In this document: one piece after another, positions 37,587 to 47,153 of the stretch
Layout: each line of letters opens with the position of its first letter
Numbering within the stretch: the stretch's first letter is position 1
NCBI GenBank assembly: GCA_002070475.1
Contig: MWDI01000016.1
Span: 109,342 to 173,341, forward strand
Reading direction: 5' to 3'
Length of the DNA stretch: 64,000 nt
Source of the DNA: Firmicutes bacterium ADurb.Bin146
Lineage (GTDB): Bacteria; Bacillota; Clostridia; DUPQ01
Position numbers and translations under genes: made by a program
Notes under the pieces: generated by a model
Databases searched by the model: none
What the model saw: the letters and a program-made list of their open reading frames with translations, nothing else
What the model was told of the DNA's origin: nothing

Positions 37587-38126
37587 ATGCCGAAGATAAT
37601 ACCGAATGCGAAGGAGAAAATTCTAACTTCAACAAAAGAGCTGTTATTCAAACAAGGATTTGAAGGACTTGCATTGCGTGATATTGCTCGTGCTAGCGGT
37701 GTTGCATTAGGTACAATTTATAACTACTTCTCATCAAAAGATATGCTTGTGGCATCAGTTATGGTAAAGGATTGGAATTCTACTTTACAAAACATAACTA
37801 CATGCTGTAATGAAGCTCTATCTGTAGAGCAGGGAGTCAGGTCTATGTATGATTCGATAACAGAATATGTCGATATTTATAAATCCATATGGAAGGAATA
37901 CAAAAAGAACAACTACTATTTTGGAACCCATCATATGATCCTTCGCAATCAGCTGTCAGAAATACTTAAAAAACTATTGGTTAAATTTGATTACAAGGAG
38001 GACCTTGTTTTATGTCCTCTTCTTGCAGAAACAATACTTGATAGCGCAGTACAGGAAGATATCTCATACAATGAATTATCGATAATAATAAATAGAGTAT
38101 TTAAAAAACAGGAGGAGATTTTATGA
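37587..38126 (+). CDS. TetR/AcrR family regulator
   Basis: A 179-residue repressor. The N-terminal helix-turn-helix (KILTSTKELLFKQGFEGLALRDIARASGVALGTIYNYFSSKDMLVASVM, about 12-60) is canonical. The C-terminal ligand domain is variable. The ATG of the following flavoprotein lies inside its stop (ATGA), so the two are translationally coupled, and a palindromic site at the promoter supports autoregulation. The inducer is unknown. Confidence 0.92.
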   Translation: MPKIIPNAKEKILTSTKELLFKQGFEGLALRDIARASGVALGTIYNYFSSKDMLVASVMVKDWNSTLQNITTCCNEALSVEQGVRSMYDSITEYVDIYKSIWKEYKKNNYYFGTHHMILRNQLSEILKKLLVKFDYKEDLVLCPLLAETILDSAVQEDISYNELSIIINRVFKKQEEIL

Positions 38127-39052
38127 GCAGTTTTGAAGATTTGAGGATAGTAGATAATTTTTATCAGACATCAGCTTTTTTCCCAATGCCGACAGTCATG
38201 GTAGCGACGTTGACAGAAGATGGTATGACCACTTTAGGTCCTTATTCGCTTGTACAACCTTACTATGTAGCGGGAAAAGACTATTATGCAATGCTGTTAT
38301 GCTGCAGGAACTCATCTAATACAGCGCAGAATATATTAAGAAACGGCAAATGCTCCATTAACTTCATAACTGATGAGAAGAAGTTTTTCAAGGAAGCGGT
38401 AAGACTCGGATTTCCCGGAGACAGCCCGCAAGAGAAAATGAAGGACTGCATTTTCACACTTGAGGAAGGTTTAATGGCAGAAAATGATAAATCTGCAAAA
38501 TATCCGAAAGTCATATCAGAAGCTTTTCAAGTAATGGAGTGTACATGGATGAAAAAGCTTGATAATGCGGATAGTGATCAGCCCGGACAGTTAGACGGTT
38601 ATGAACCCCCATATCATGATTTCAATGGGATTACTTCGAAATTCGGAGCACATTTTATACTCAGAATTGATAAAATACTTATGAAGCCTAAATACAGGAA
38701 CACAATCATTAATGGAGTTACTAAAAAGGGATTTCCTCGTATTCCTGTCGACTATGGCTATCGCGATTCCAAGAATTTCTGGTACACAAGATTCAGAAGA
38801 CCAATATCCGAACTGCTTCCGGTTCGAGAAGGAAGCATGCTGTCAGTACGTTATGCTGCAGACAGAATAGATGATAAAGTTAGATTTACTGATGAAGCAT
38901 GCAAAAAACTGGTGAAAGTCCCTCGAATATTCCTTAATACAGCATTAAAAGGCTGTGTGGCATGGGCTAGGGAAAATAATGTTGAGTTAATTGATGCAGA
39001 GCATATGGATATTATAAATGATAAGCGCGCAAAGGAGAAGCAAAGCAAATAG
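38123..39052 (+). CDS. Flavin reductase-like (FMN-binding split-barrel) protein
   Basis: A 309-residue flavoprotein. The first 180 residues match the flavin-reductase-like split barrel: FPMPTVMVATLTEDGMTTLGPYS, the LCCRNSSNTAQNI loop and NFITDEKKFFKEAVRLGFPGDSP. The rest is an extension. It starts with AGGAGGAGA upstream and overlaps the TetR stop. It probably reduces a flavin or a nitro- or quinone-like compound, the likely reason for control by TetR. The exact substrate is unknown. Confidence 0.82.
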   Translation: MSSFEDLRIVDNFYQTSAFFPMPTVMVATLTEDGMTTLGPYSLVQPYYVAGKDYYAMLLCCRNSSNTAQNILRNGKCSINFITDEKKFFKEAVRLGFPGDSPQEKMKDCIFTLEEGLMAENDKSAKYPKVISEAFQVMECTWMKKLDNADSDQPGQLDGYEPPYHDFNGITSKFGAHFILRIDKILMKPKYRNTIINGVTKKGFPRIPVDYGYRDSKNFWYTRFRRPISELLPVREGSMLSVRYAADRIDDKVRFTDEACKKLVKVPRIFLNTALKGCVAWARENNVELIDAEHMDIINDKRAKEKQSK

Positions 39053-39064
39053 TAATATTGCTTT
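39042..39064 (+). terminator. Terminator after the flavoprotein gene
   Basis: AAAGCAA (39042-39048) and TTGCTTT (39058-39064) pair over nine bases and are followed by TTATTTCC. The stem includes the stop codon region and could serve the convergent kinase gene as well. Confidence 0.5.
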
Positions 39065-40167
39065 TATTTCCTTGCTTCCCAAAGCATATGTGCTTTTTGG
39101 ACAGCTCCTTTTACTGGCTCGACATCGAGTATGGAAATGGATAATCTGTCTGAATCTGTAATATAAGGCATTAAATATTCTTTGGTCATTGGATATTTTG
39201 TAAGTCCTCCAGCAAGAACAACCTTTACATTTCCGGAAAAATTTGATGCGGCTGTATTAAGAATATGTGCAGCTGCTTTCATGTTTTTTTCAATTATACC
39301 TTTTGCTATCACATCATCTGCTTCTGCAGCTTTGAACACTATAGGCGCAAATGATGCAATATATTTTTTCCCTTTTTCATATATAGTATGTATTAGGCTA
39401 GGTAAATCCGAACCTGTCATATCTATTATGAGCTGGCTGAGTATGGTTTTCTCTCCAGAACCGTCATATGCCCGGCATGCGCTTGCAACAGCATCTCTTC
39501 CGATGTTGAACCCGCTTCCTCCGTCATCAAGCAGATATCCCCATCCTGCAACACGTGTGAAAATCCCTTTTTTAACAGTATATGCACAGATACCAGTTCC
39601 CATTACAAGAGTGATTCCATCTGTTTTTCCAAGTCCTGCTGATATTATGTTCTCATTATCGCTGCCGTTCTCTAGAGCACGGAAACCGAAATCAGAAAAG
39701 AATTTATGGAAAATCTCCTTGTTGTTTCCGGTTGTTCCTCCTGCAAGACCGGCAAAGAGAACAGTATCACAGGGAGCTATATTACCAAGAACCTTGAATA
39801 TGCCTTCTCGCAATATGCCTTTTGCCTTATCCATACCAATATCAAATGGATTGCTGCAATCAGAAGAATAGAAACAGATTGTTTTTCCCAAAATGTCTGA
39901 AAGCTCAAAATCAGTTTTGCTCCCACCTCCATCAATACCAAGAAAATATATGTTTTCACTGTCTGCAAACAGAGCATCAATGCTTGTATTAAGGATACGT
40001 GCGATTTTTATAAGTGCCTGTACAGATGGTATGCTAGGTCCTGTTTCCCATTTGCTGATAGTTTTTTCCGAGTATCCGACAGCATCTGCAAGGTCACTTT
40101 GTTTCATGTTTGCTTCTTTACGGAGCTTTCGGATATTATATGCGAAATTCTTCTCATAACGGTTCAT
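39064..40167 (-). CDS. HTH-sugar kinase fusion (XRE plus BadF/MurK-like kinase)
   Basis: A 367-residue protein read from MNRYEKNFAY (GAGGGG 7 bases upstream, one base beyond the murQ stop). Residues 8-66 are a complete XRE helix-turn-helix (MKQSDLADAVGYSEKTISKW). Residues 74-365 are a BadF/BcrA-type sugar kinase with GIDGGGSKTD (78-86) and the later GTGICAYTVKKG and DDGGSGFNIGRDAV motifs. In clostridia the kinase MurK of this family phosphorylates MurNAc and GlcNAc, which suits the adjacent murQ. A kinase that carries its own DNA-binding domain, outside the ROK family, is unusual. Confidence 0.88.
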   Translation of the reverse strand: MNRYEKNFAYNIRKLRKEANMKQSDLADAVGYSEKTISKWETGPSIPSVQALIKIARILNTSIDALFADSENIYFLGIDGGGSKTDFELSDILGKTICFYSSDCSNPFDIGMDKAKGILREGIFKVLGNIAPCDTVLFAGLAGGTTGNNKEIFHKFFSDFGFRALENGSDNENIISAGLGKTDGITLVMGTGICAYTVKKGIFTRVAGWGYLLDDGGSGFNIGRDAVASACRAYDGSGEKTILSQLIIDMTGSDLPSLIHTIYEKGKKYIASFAPIVFKAAEADDVIAKGIIEKNMKAAAHILNTAASNFSGNVKVVLAGGLTKYPMTKEYLMPYITDSDRLSISILDVEPVKGAVQKAHMLWEARK

Positions 40168-40168
40168 G

Positions 40169-40978
40169 TCATTTCCCCTCATTATCAATCATATGACGTA
40201 TATTCCAGTCATATTTAATCAGTGAATCTTTAGCTTTATCATCTGTACATGTGAAAATTTGCATTACAATATTTATCATACGATTTTTCAGTTTTTCATT
40301 TACTGGTTTCACATTTATCATAAGATTTTCATACACCTTACCAGTTTTGATCATAGAGCAGGTGGAAAGCATGTTTAGCACTATTTTATGAGCTGTACCA
40401 GCTTTCATCCTTGTAGATCCGGTAATAACTTCTGCGCCTGTATCAGTAACTATGGATATATCGGATAAAATATCAATAACAGATCCTGAATTTGATGTCA
40501 AGCCTATAGTCATGCATCCTAAAGATTTAGCATACTCTAAAGCGCCTTGAACATATTTTGCATTGCCTGATACTGATATGCCTACAACAATATCATTTTT
40601 ACTTAAAGAGTAACTTCTTATATCATTCTTCCCGTCAATATATGAATCCTCCTTATTCTCGTTTGCTTTAAATACGCTATCGCGTCCTCCTGCTATGATG
40701 CCAACGATTTGATCTTGTGATATGCCATAAGTCGGCGGGCATTCTACAGCATCAAGTATTCCTAAACGTCCGGATGTCCCGCAACCTATATAGAACAGCC
40801 TGCCTCCTTTTTCAAATGCTTTTGTTATTGCATCACAAGCTTTTTCAATCTGCTCAATAGCCATATCTACCGCTTTAACAGCATTCTCATTTTCTTTCTG
40901 TATGAGTTCAAGCATTTCCTTTGTGCTCATCTTTTCAATATTTATGGATAATGGATTGCGCATTTCAGTTTTAATCAT
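40169..40978 (-). CDS. murQ: N-acetylmuramic acid 6-phosphate etherase
   Basis: Cleaves the lactyl ether of MurNAc-6-phosphate to GlcNAc-6-phosphate and lactate, in cell-wall recycling. The SIS-domain core is clear: GGRLFYIGCGTSGRLGILDAVECPPTYG (about 59-86), the catalytic-site Glu region and TGSTRMKAGTAHKIVLNMLST. The 269 residues are somewhat shorter than the usual 295-300, missing part of the C-terminal helices. It is flanked by the DUF6259 glycosidase (12-base gap) and the kinase fusion (1-base gap), so the three form an operon. Confidence 0.93.
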   Translation of the reverse strand: MIKTEMRNPLSINIEKMSTKEMLELIQKENENAVKAVDMAIEQIEKACDAITKAFEKGGRLFYIGCGTSGRLGILDAVECPPTYGISQDQIVGIIAGGRDSVFKANENKEDSYIDGKNDIRSYSLSKNDIVVGISVSGNAKYVQGALEYAKSLGCMTIGLTSNSGSVIDILSDISIVTDTGAEVITGSTRMKAGTAHKIVLNMLSTCSMIKTGKVYENLMINVKPVNEKLKNRMINIVMQIFTCTDDKAKDSLIKYDWNIRHMIDNEGK

Positions 40979-40990
40979 CTTGTTTTTACC

Positions 40991-43075
40991 TCACAATTCC
41001 CAAATCCGTATTTCAAGCGGACCAAGCTTACCGCTTATTGTTGCAATATTCTCTTTTACTTTAAAATCAGATGGCATCTTCTTTATTTTGTATTCTGCTT
41101 TATCAAACTCAAGAAAGAAATCGCTTTCGGTTTCTGATATGTTCAAAAGAAAAAGTACTGTAGAATGCCCATCTGCATATCTGAATGCACCTGCAAGAAC
41201 CTGTTCTAAAGTGATGTTTTTCTTATACCACAGAGCAGGTGAAGCTATCACAGGTTTTTTAGATGTCGTTACTTTTGGTGGTCTGCATAATGTCGCTGCA
41301 CGGAACAAGCAAGCATATCTGTATCTTATTGGCACAATTATTTTTAAGTATTCTATTTTCTTTTCATTATACAAAGCATCCGATTTGCACCATCCCAGTT
41401 GTTGTCCGTATAAAAATGATTGTGCAATCTGGTGACGGAAATACATTATATCGTCTTTTTTTGTTCCATCCAGCATTCTGCCTATCATTCCGATATATCC
41501 TAAATATACAGCAGGAAATGCTGGTACCTGACAGTCGCGTACCCAGGTCCATGTCAGATATCCGTCAAAAGATTTCATATATGGTTCAGCATGACATTCA
41601 GTAAAATGGTAAGCATCTGCAGGTTTGTCTGCTCGTATCCTTGACATCATCTTATTGTAGCCTGACACCCAGTAATTGCCGCCTCCTGGCAGGTGAGCAT
41701 GGTCTTTCGCAAAACAAGGGTGTGCACCATGAGCTGCAATTTGATCAAAATATATACCATCAGAAGATGTAGTAAGAGCTATCTGCTCAGATACATCATA
41801 AATTATATCCTCCCAGGTTTTTGATGGACATATCGGTGCAAGCATGGAAGGCGAACCGTTTTTCATCTTTTTTTGAGGATATTTTACATAATATATTTCC
41901 CCGTTTTCATCTATAACGGCGCTATGTATACCAGTGTTTTCGAAATTTACTGTGTATCCATCTTCACCATCAAGCATTTCCCAGCTGATCGCATTAATAT
42001 ATGGTATGACATAAATACCATTATTTCTTAGTTTTGCTGAACCTTTTATGTATTCATCCTTTGCGGGTATAAAATGAGGGTAATTAATATTAAATGGGAT
42101 TTCATGCCAATTGTAAACATGATATGCAATTGGAGTTCCCAGTTCATTTTTAAGCTTTATTGGCGTATTAATCCAGTTGTCCTTATCAGCAGTATCCTTC
42201 ACGGAAGAAAGAGACATGGGTTTGTTATCTCCCTGTAATGGACTGTTCGGGATGTAATCATTAATCCAAAAAGGTATATCCTTATAGCGCATTGCTGTAT
42301 CCAGCCGACCATTTTCATCTATTTTGGGTATCCAGCAGGCTTTTTTGCGAACAAAAGAAGCATATATCATTGATGCATCATACCAGTCACCAAACAGCAT
42401 CTGCCAGCGGGAATAACCGGCAAGTTTAAAACTGTTTGCTGCTAATGAAGCACCGATGCCATGGAAAAAGCTATCGACTTTTATCTTTTCTTCTTCATGC
42501 TTAATTTCAAATTCTTTTGAATTTGCATACTCATCATGAAAACCAATATATATTCCCAGATTATCACGATATACCGCAAAATACTGCATGCTCATTACAC
42601 CTGAAGGATATACATATGATGGCTGGTTGATAATCTTATCAAAATCTGGATTGTTGCCTGCATTTGGAACTACCATACCGCTTGATACAGGAGCAAAAAA
42701 GTCAAAGTGTTCTGCTTGCATATATGGGGTAGGATATGTCATACCCATAACGGATAATGCATCGGAGCGATTCTCTATATCTGCTGTCCATGAAATACCC
42801 AAATCATCAGATATGGCATTTACCTTGACGGTTATACAGCAGCTGTAAAAGATAAGTGATAGCCTTTTTTCATACATTTCTAATTTTATACTATCCCATC
42901 CCAAAGAGGATGGCATAGAGTACTTCTCATTGCTGGTTATGTCCTTAAGCGATACTGTAAACAGCTCGCTTTGAATAATGTTTATATTACCGAATACACC
43001 TTCTTTTATATATGCTCCATTATCTTTTAATTCGATGCATACATGCCATTTACTGCCTTTTAGTACATATTCCAT
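40991..43075 (-). CDS. DUF6259 putative glycoside hydrolase
   Basis: A 694-residue protein read from MEYVLKGSKWHV (GAGG 9 bases upstream). No signal peptide is seen. The N-terminal beta-rich domain is followed by a barrel-like region with GIYFDQIAAHGAHPCF and YHFTECHAEPYM, in which Asp and Glu are candidates for catalysis, as in GH families around GH31/36/DUF6259. It opens the MurNAc-recycling-like operon, so its substrate could be a muropeptide-derived or GlcNAc-containing oligosaccharide. This is inference from context. Confidence 0.75.
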   Translation of the reverse strand: MEYVLKGSKWHVCIELKDNGAYIKEGVFGNINIIQSELFTVSLKDITSNEKYSMPSSLGWDSIKLEMYEKRLSLIFYSCCITVKVNAISDDLGISWTADIENRSDALSVMGMTYPTPYMQAEHFDFFAPVSSGMVVPNAGNNPDFDKIINQPSYVYPSGVMSMQYFAVYRDNLGIYIGFHDEYANSKEFEIKHEEEKIKVDSFFHGIGASLAANSFKLAGYSRWQMLFGDWYDASMIYASFVRKKACWIPKIDENGRLDTAMRYKDIPFWINDYIPNSPLQGDNKPMSLSSVKDTADKDNWINTPIKLKNELGTPIAYHVYNWHEIPFNINYPHFIPAKDEYIKGSAKLRNNGIYVIPYINAISWEMLDGEDGYTVNFENTGIHSAVIDENGEIYYVKYPQKKMKNGSPSMLAPICPSKTWEDIIYDVSEQIALTTSSDGIYFDQIAAHGAHPCFAKDHAHLPGGGNYWVSGYNKMMSRIRADKPADAYHFTECHAEPYMKSFDGYLTWTWVRDCQVPAFPAVYLGYIGMIGRMLDGTKKDDIMYFRHQIAQSFLYGQQLGWCKSDALYNEKKIEYLKIIVPIRYRYACLFRAATLCRPPKVTTSKKPVIASPALWYKKNITLEQVLAGAFRYADGHSTVLFLLNISETESDFFLEFDKAEYKIKKMPSDFKVKENIATISGKLGPLEIRIWEL

Positions 43076-43108
43076 ATTTATTAACCTCATTGATATTATT
43101 TGGGTGGA

Positions 43109-43148
43109 AATCAAATTTGATTCTATATCGAAAAGCCTCCGAATACAA
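43109..43148 (-). promoter_or_regulatory. Promoter with palindromic operator of the murQ operon
   Basis: On the minus strand TTGTAT (43143-43148) and TAGAAT (43120-43125) are 17 bases apart. The perfect palindrome AATCAAATTTGATT (43109-43122) overlaps the -10 box and the start point, a natural binding site for the XRE domain of the kinase fusion. Confidence 0.6.
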
Positions 43149-43169
43149 CCTATGAATGCGAGTATAATT

Positions 43170-43198
43170 AAATAATCCTCATATACGGAGGATTATTT
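43170..43198 (-). terminator. Terminator after the nucleoside phosphorylase gene
   Basis: AAATAATCCTC (43170-43180) and GAGGATTATTT (43188-43198) form a perfect 11-base stem with a 7-base loop, 41 bases after the stop of the phosphorylase; AATTATACT follows on the minus strand. Confidence 0.6.
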
Positions 43199-43238
43199 AC
43201 TATGTTTTATAATCAAATATAGTCATGAATTAATTAGG

Positions 43239-44006
43239 TTACTGCCTGTTTGTTATATAACTTGCCAGCTCTATAGCTATATCAAAGTGTCCGGTATCAT
43301 GCTGTGTTCCTTTAAACTCTCCTTCTTTATGCCTTGTATCCCACTTAGGAGCGTCCAGAAGGTCTCCGCTTGTGAAGAATGTATAGAAGTTTAAACCTCG
43401 AAAATCACACATTGCTTGCAATCCTGCACATTCCATTTCTACTGAGATGCAGCCATCTTTTTTATGCTTATTGAAGTTATTGATTGTTTCCCTGTAAAAT
43501 GCATCGGTAGTCCATGTCTTTCCTAAAACAAAGGGGATGCCATTTGTTTCCATAAATTCAGCAACAATATCAGCATTCTTTATAGTGACATAGTCAGAAG
43601 CAGGCATATAATGGTAAGAAGTACCTTCATCGCGATAAGCTTCAGTGGGAACCATGACTTTACCATGAGCAATTTCCTTATTAAGGCATCCCGCTCCTCC
43701 GAAAACGATGTATTTATCGGTTTTAATAATTGAAAGTGAATCTTCCACTGACCCTACACAGGCTGGCGCACCGACATAAGTTTTGTAGAAAGCAAATTTT
43801 TTTCCTTTATATTCAATCTGATACACATAGGTTTCACCTGTAGCAAACCAAAATGATGCAATATGCTGGCATTTATAATTATCCAGTACGAACTTTTCAA
43901 TTCTATGTGAAAAAGTCAGAATGCACGCATCAACCTGTATTGCATTTTCATTTATACGCGGGTTTATGATGGCTTCTGATTTGTTATCAAATGTGTCTGT
44001 TATCAT
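43239..44006 (-). CDS. Nucleoside phosphorylase (uridine phosphorylase-like)
   Basis: A 255-residue enzyme of the PNP/UDP family. Characteristic blocks are VFGGAGCLNKEIAHGKVMVP, the GKTWTTDAFYRET region that ends the active site, and CISVEMECAGLQAMCDFRG with the ribose-binding Glu. The likely substrate is uridine, but the sequence alone does not exclude other nucleosides. Close to the murQ operon but transcribed separately, with its own terminator. An AGGAT site precedes the ATG. Confidence 0.88.
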   Translation of the reverse strand: MITDTFDNKSEAIINPRINENAIQVDACILTFSHRIEKFVLDNYKCQHIASFWFATGETYVYQIEYKGKKFAFYKTYVGAPACVGSVEDSLSIIKTDKYIVFGGAGCLNKEIAHGKVMVPTEAYRDEGTSYHYMPASDYVTIKNADIVAEFMETNGIPFVLGKTWTTDAFYRETINNFNKHKKDGCISVEMECAGLQAMCDFRGLNFYTFFTSGDLLDAPKWDTRHKEGEFKGTQHDTGHFDIAIELASYITNRQ

Positions 44007-44089
44007 TTTATCCTCCGTTCACGATTGTTTATTTCTTCAAGTGATTATATGACTTTTAAATAAAGAGATTGTTTTTTACTTTGTTACAT

Positions 44090-45166
44090 CTATTTATGTT
44101 TCATAAAAACTTGATTTCTCCCTAGATGTTTTGCAGTATATACAGCTTTATCTGCTTGGTCAATTGCATCTTCATAATTAAATACTTGCTCATCACCACA
44201 GTAAACTACACCAATGCTGACAGTAGTGCCTTGTCCATTTATATCAGTATTTTGAAGATATTTCCGTAGATTATCAGCGATGGTAAATAGCTCCTTTTCT
44301 TTGTACTTATAAGCTATTATCACAAATTCTTCTCCACCAAAACGATAGAAACTCAATCTATTAAGTTGAGCGAACTCTGACATCAATTTCCCCAAATGTC
44401 TTAAATATATATCGCCATTAATGTGTCCGAAATTGTCGTTGAATTCTTTAAAGTGATCGATATCTAACATCATAAATCCAGAGGGTTTCTCTAAATTTGC
44501 AGTTTCCAGCATTGTCAAGTCTTCATATAATTTGCGACGATTAAACAAGCCTGTCAACTCATCGGTTTGTTTTTCAATGATTAGTAAGCGTCTTGCTTCA
44601 AAACTTACTAGACGTACCTGTATTAATTCTCTTCCAAGATATATCCCTAAAATAGCAGAACAAAGACAATTGATTGTATCATCAAGCGCATATAGAGGTT
44701 TTAGATAAAACGCTAATATGGTATGAACAATAAGCCAAAAGGTTAGAAAAGGTATTATATAGCGAGAACGGTCGATTAAACTAAGTGGCATTATTACAAA
44801 ACCTCCTAGTAGAATTGTTGCTCGCATATTAGGAGAGTGAATCACGCTAAGGTATATTCCTAATAGGAATAAAACAGAAAAACTTATGTATAATCCGATT
44901 AATGAATATTTTTTAACAGTAGGAATTTTATATAGAAAGTACAAAGAAAAGAAAAGTGCGAAAGTTATTAGATAAGCGGGAATCGCACCTGCTTTTGTCT
45001 TACTAAATGGAACAGCAGCTAGTGGCAGTAATGTCAACACCCAACCCATCAGCAATAATGTTGATAGTGTTCTTTCATTATATTCATCAATACTGCTTTG
45101 GTTGTTTGATTTAAGCTTTTCGAAGTTCCATTTCTTATTATTTAATAAATTTAATTTTCTATCCAC
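44090..45166 (-). CDS. Membrane-bound GGDEF diguanylate cyclase
   Basis: A 358-residue protein. Six hydrophobic segments fill about residues 35-180; a GGDEF domain follows (about 195-358) with the variant motif GGEEF (about 276-280), which is active in many cyclases. The region before it, TDELTGLFNRRKL, is canonical. Residues around LRHLGKLMSEF show no RxxD inhibitory site. It should make cyclic di-GMP in response to a membrane signal. It is not in an operon. Confidence 0.93.
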   Translation of the reverse strand: MDRKLNLLNNKKWNFEKLKSNNQSSIDEYNERTLSTLLLMGWVLTLLPLAAVPFSKTKAGAIPAYLITFALFFSLYFLYKIPTVKKYSLIGLYISFSVLFLLGIYLSVIHSPNMRATILLGGFVIMPLSLIDRSRYIIPFLTFWLIVHTILAFYLKPLYALDDTINCLCSAILGIYLGRELIQVRLVSFEARRLLIIEKQTDELTGLFNRRKLYEDLTMLETANLEKPSGFMMLDIDHFKEFNDNFGHINGDIYLRHLGKLMSEFAQLNRLSFYRFGGEEFVIIAYKYKEKELFTIADNLRKYLQNTDINGQGTTVSIGVVYCGDEQVFNYEDAIDQADKAVYTAKHLGRNQVFMKHK

Positions 45167-45433
45167 GTAAATATCCCCAAATAAATATTAAATATTTTTA
45201 CATACCTATCCATCTTACATACTCAAAAGCTGACTTTTTTGTTTCTGCTAAACATTTTGACTATCAAATAGTTACTAAAGTAATTTCAATAGTAGCATAT
45301 TGTTTATATGTTATCAATCATAAATTATATCAATAGTTCGTTTACTCTTAGTTAAACTCTCGTAAAATTTATATAAATTACAATATTATTTACGAATTTC
45401 AAAATATGATTCTAAGTTAAACTTATTTATTGC

Positions 45434-46117
45434 TTATAGTATGAAAACCCACAATGTAATCATAGCATCGTAAATACCATGAGCGATAATTAACGAAAGC
45501 AGGGTACATCCCTTAATTTTTTCTCTGAATATACAGTATATCAATCCAATAAGTGCTGTCATAAAAATCTGAATGATATTTCCATTAAATATGTGAAAAA
45601 AGCCAAACAATAAAGATGATATTATGATAGCAAACCACTTGGAGTCCTTAATTTCCAACAATTTGTTAAATATATAACCACGAAAGACAAGTTCTTCTGC
45701 AAGAGCAACTCCTAGTATCAGATATATAAATTCATAAACAAATTGCCATGGTTCTGTATAGGAAGTATTTCCTACCATGTCTTTAAAACCAAGCAGAATT
45801 GGAAGGACTGTCAAAACTAATGACATGGAAAAAGCAAGTAATATTCCTATGCCTACTTGCAACATAATATTTTTTTTTGTAAAGCCTAAACTACTGAACT
45901 TTTCCTTATTTACAATCACTAATATTGCTGGAGTAAGGAAAAGTATCCACTGTGTGACTATCATTAAAATCATGCGTAATGGTAATGAAAAGGACATTAG
46001 CAGATTTTTATTAAACAGAACTAAAACAAGCAGTGAGATAAACGTGCCGCATAGGGCAATCAAAAGCTGTATAATCGGTTTAGTTTTAACTTTTAATCCT
46101 TTTGAATCATTGCACAT
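45434..46117 (-). CDS. CPBP family intramembrane metalloprotease (CAAX-like)
   Basis: A 227-residue membrane protein of about eight segments. It has the EELVFRGYIF motif (EExxxR, about 142-151) and FHIFNGN and HGIYDA with the zinc-ligand histidines of CPBP/Abi proteases. Such proteins often process or give immunity against peptides, but no bacteriocin gene is adjacent. The ribosome site is weak (GGAAA), so the start is less sure. Confidence 0.88.
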   Translation of the reverse strand: MCNDSKGLKVKTKPIIQLLIALCGTFISLLVLVLFNKNLLMSFSLPLRMILMIVTQWILFLTPAILVIVNKEKFSSLGFTKKNIMLQVGIGILLAFSMSLVLTVLPILLGFKDMVGNTSYTEPWQFVYEFIYLILGVALAEELVFRGYIFNKLLEIKDSKWFAIIISSLLFGFFHIFNGNIIQIFMTALIGLIYCIFREKIKGCTLLSLIIAHGIYDAMITLWVFIL

Positions 46118-46292
46118 ATCTATTTTCCATTTTCATATCAGTATCACTTGTAGCGCTGTTATTATACCATTCATGACTTGGAGTATGCTAAGAAAGATGT
46201 TCAAAGAATGAAAATAACAACTGTAGTAATAAGTAAAATCGGTACCATCATATTAAATCAGTTATTACTTTACATTCTAAAATAAAAAAGTA

Positions 46293-46754
46293 TCATTTAT
46301 AAATAGTTTTCTTAACTTCAACAAGAGTAAAAACATCTTCAAAAAGTACATCTGTATAAAAGTCAAAAATAACAGGCAAGAACTTAAGTTTACCCATTTG
46401 TTTTGCATCTGTTATCATCTGTTTGACTTGATTGCTTAATGGAAGATTGAGTGCATCTTTTCGTGATATTTCCGGAACAAATATCGATACTTTGAAAAAT
46501 CCATTCCAAATAGATAACCAGAATACTGTAGTGACATTCTTACCGCCTCGAACGCCTTTTTGTGTATAAAGTCCTTTTGCCAGCCATGCTTTGCCGTCAG
46601 TATAGTAACGCCATTCCAAATCGATATTATATTTGGTAAGTTCATCTATAAACCTTATATATATACTATTTGCATCACCGAGCGCTTCTTTAATAACTTC
46701 GCTTGTCGGTTGGATATAAGGATTCCTAAGTAATTGTTCCTTGGTTGTACTCAT
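46293..46754 (-). CDS. DUF3788 family protein
   Basis: A 153-residue soluble protein with the family features: LRNPYIQPTSEVIKEALGD at the N-terminus, EWRYYTDGKAWLAKG in the middle and the FWLSIWNGFFKVSIFV strand pair. No catalytic motif is known, and the function of DUF3788 is unknown. It is a small accessory gene near the DsrE-like gene, same strand, 45 bases apart. Confidence 0.8.
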   Translation of the reverse strand: MSTTKEQLLRNPYIQPTSEVIKEALGDANSIYIRFIDELTKYNIDLEWRYYTDGKAWLAKGLYTQKGVRGGKNVTTVFWLSIWNGFFKVSIFVPEISRKDALNLPLSNQVKQMITDAKQMGKLKFLPVIFDFYTDVLFEDVFTLVEVKKTIYK

Positions 46755-46799
46755 ATTATATGCTTGCTCCTTCTTTATCTTAGAAACTTAATAAATCTT

Positions 46800-47153
46800 T
46801 TATGGCTTTATATATGCAAATCCTTCACTTTGTTTCAATACAAGCTCTAGTACTCCAGCAGGAACGATATTTACAAACTCAATAATATTATTCTTCTTTA
46901 TATTATTAGCCATTAATGCATTATTACAGGCAACAAATTTTACACCTTTTTCATTAAGTAATTTCATAGTATTAATATCCGCACCTAAATCCTGAGTAGC
47001 ATCATAATACTTAACTGCTTCTGCATTAGCTAAAACTTCCACATCAAAATTCTCATTTTCCATAGCAACTAATAGATTACTAACATTAGTTAACAGGAGT
47101 TTCCACTTACTATTCTCATCAATATGAAATATTGTTTTGTATTTTATCGACAT
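46800..47153 (-). CDS. DsrE/DsrF-like family protein
   Basis: A 117-residue DsrE-fold protein: KTIFHIDENSKWKLLLTNVSNLL, EVLANAEAVKYY and KFVACNNALMANNI, in which the cysteine of the sulfur-carrier pocket (Cys about 78) is present. Related clostridial proteins are uncharacterised. It lies after the DUF3788 gene in the same direction and may belong to a small sulfur-handling unit; this is context only. Confidence 0.75.
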   Translation of the reverse strand: MSIKYKTIFHIDENSKWKLLLTNVSNLLVAMENENFDVEVLANAEAVKYYDATQDLGADINTMKLLNEKGVKFVACNNALMANNIKKNNIIEFVNIVPAGVLELVLKQSEGFAYIKP

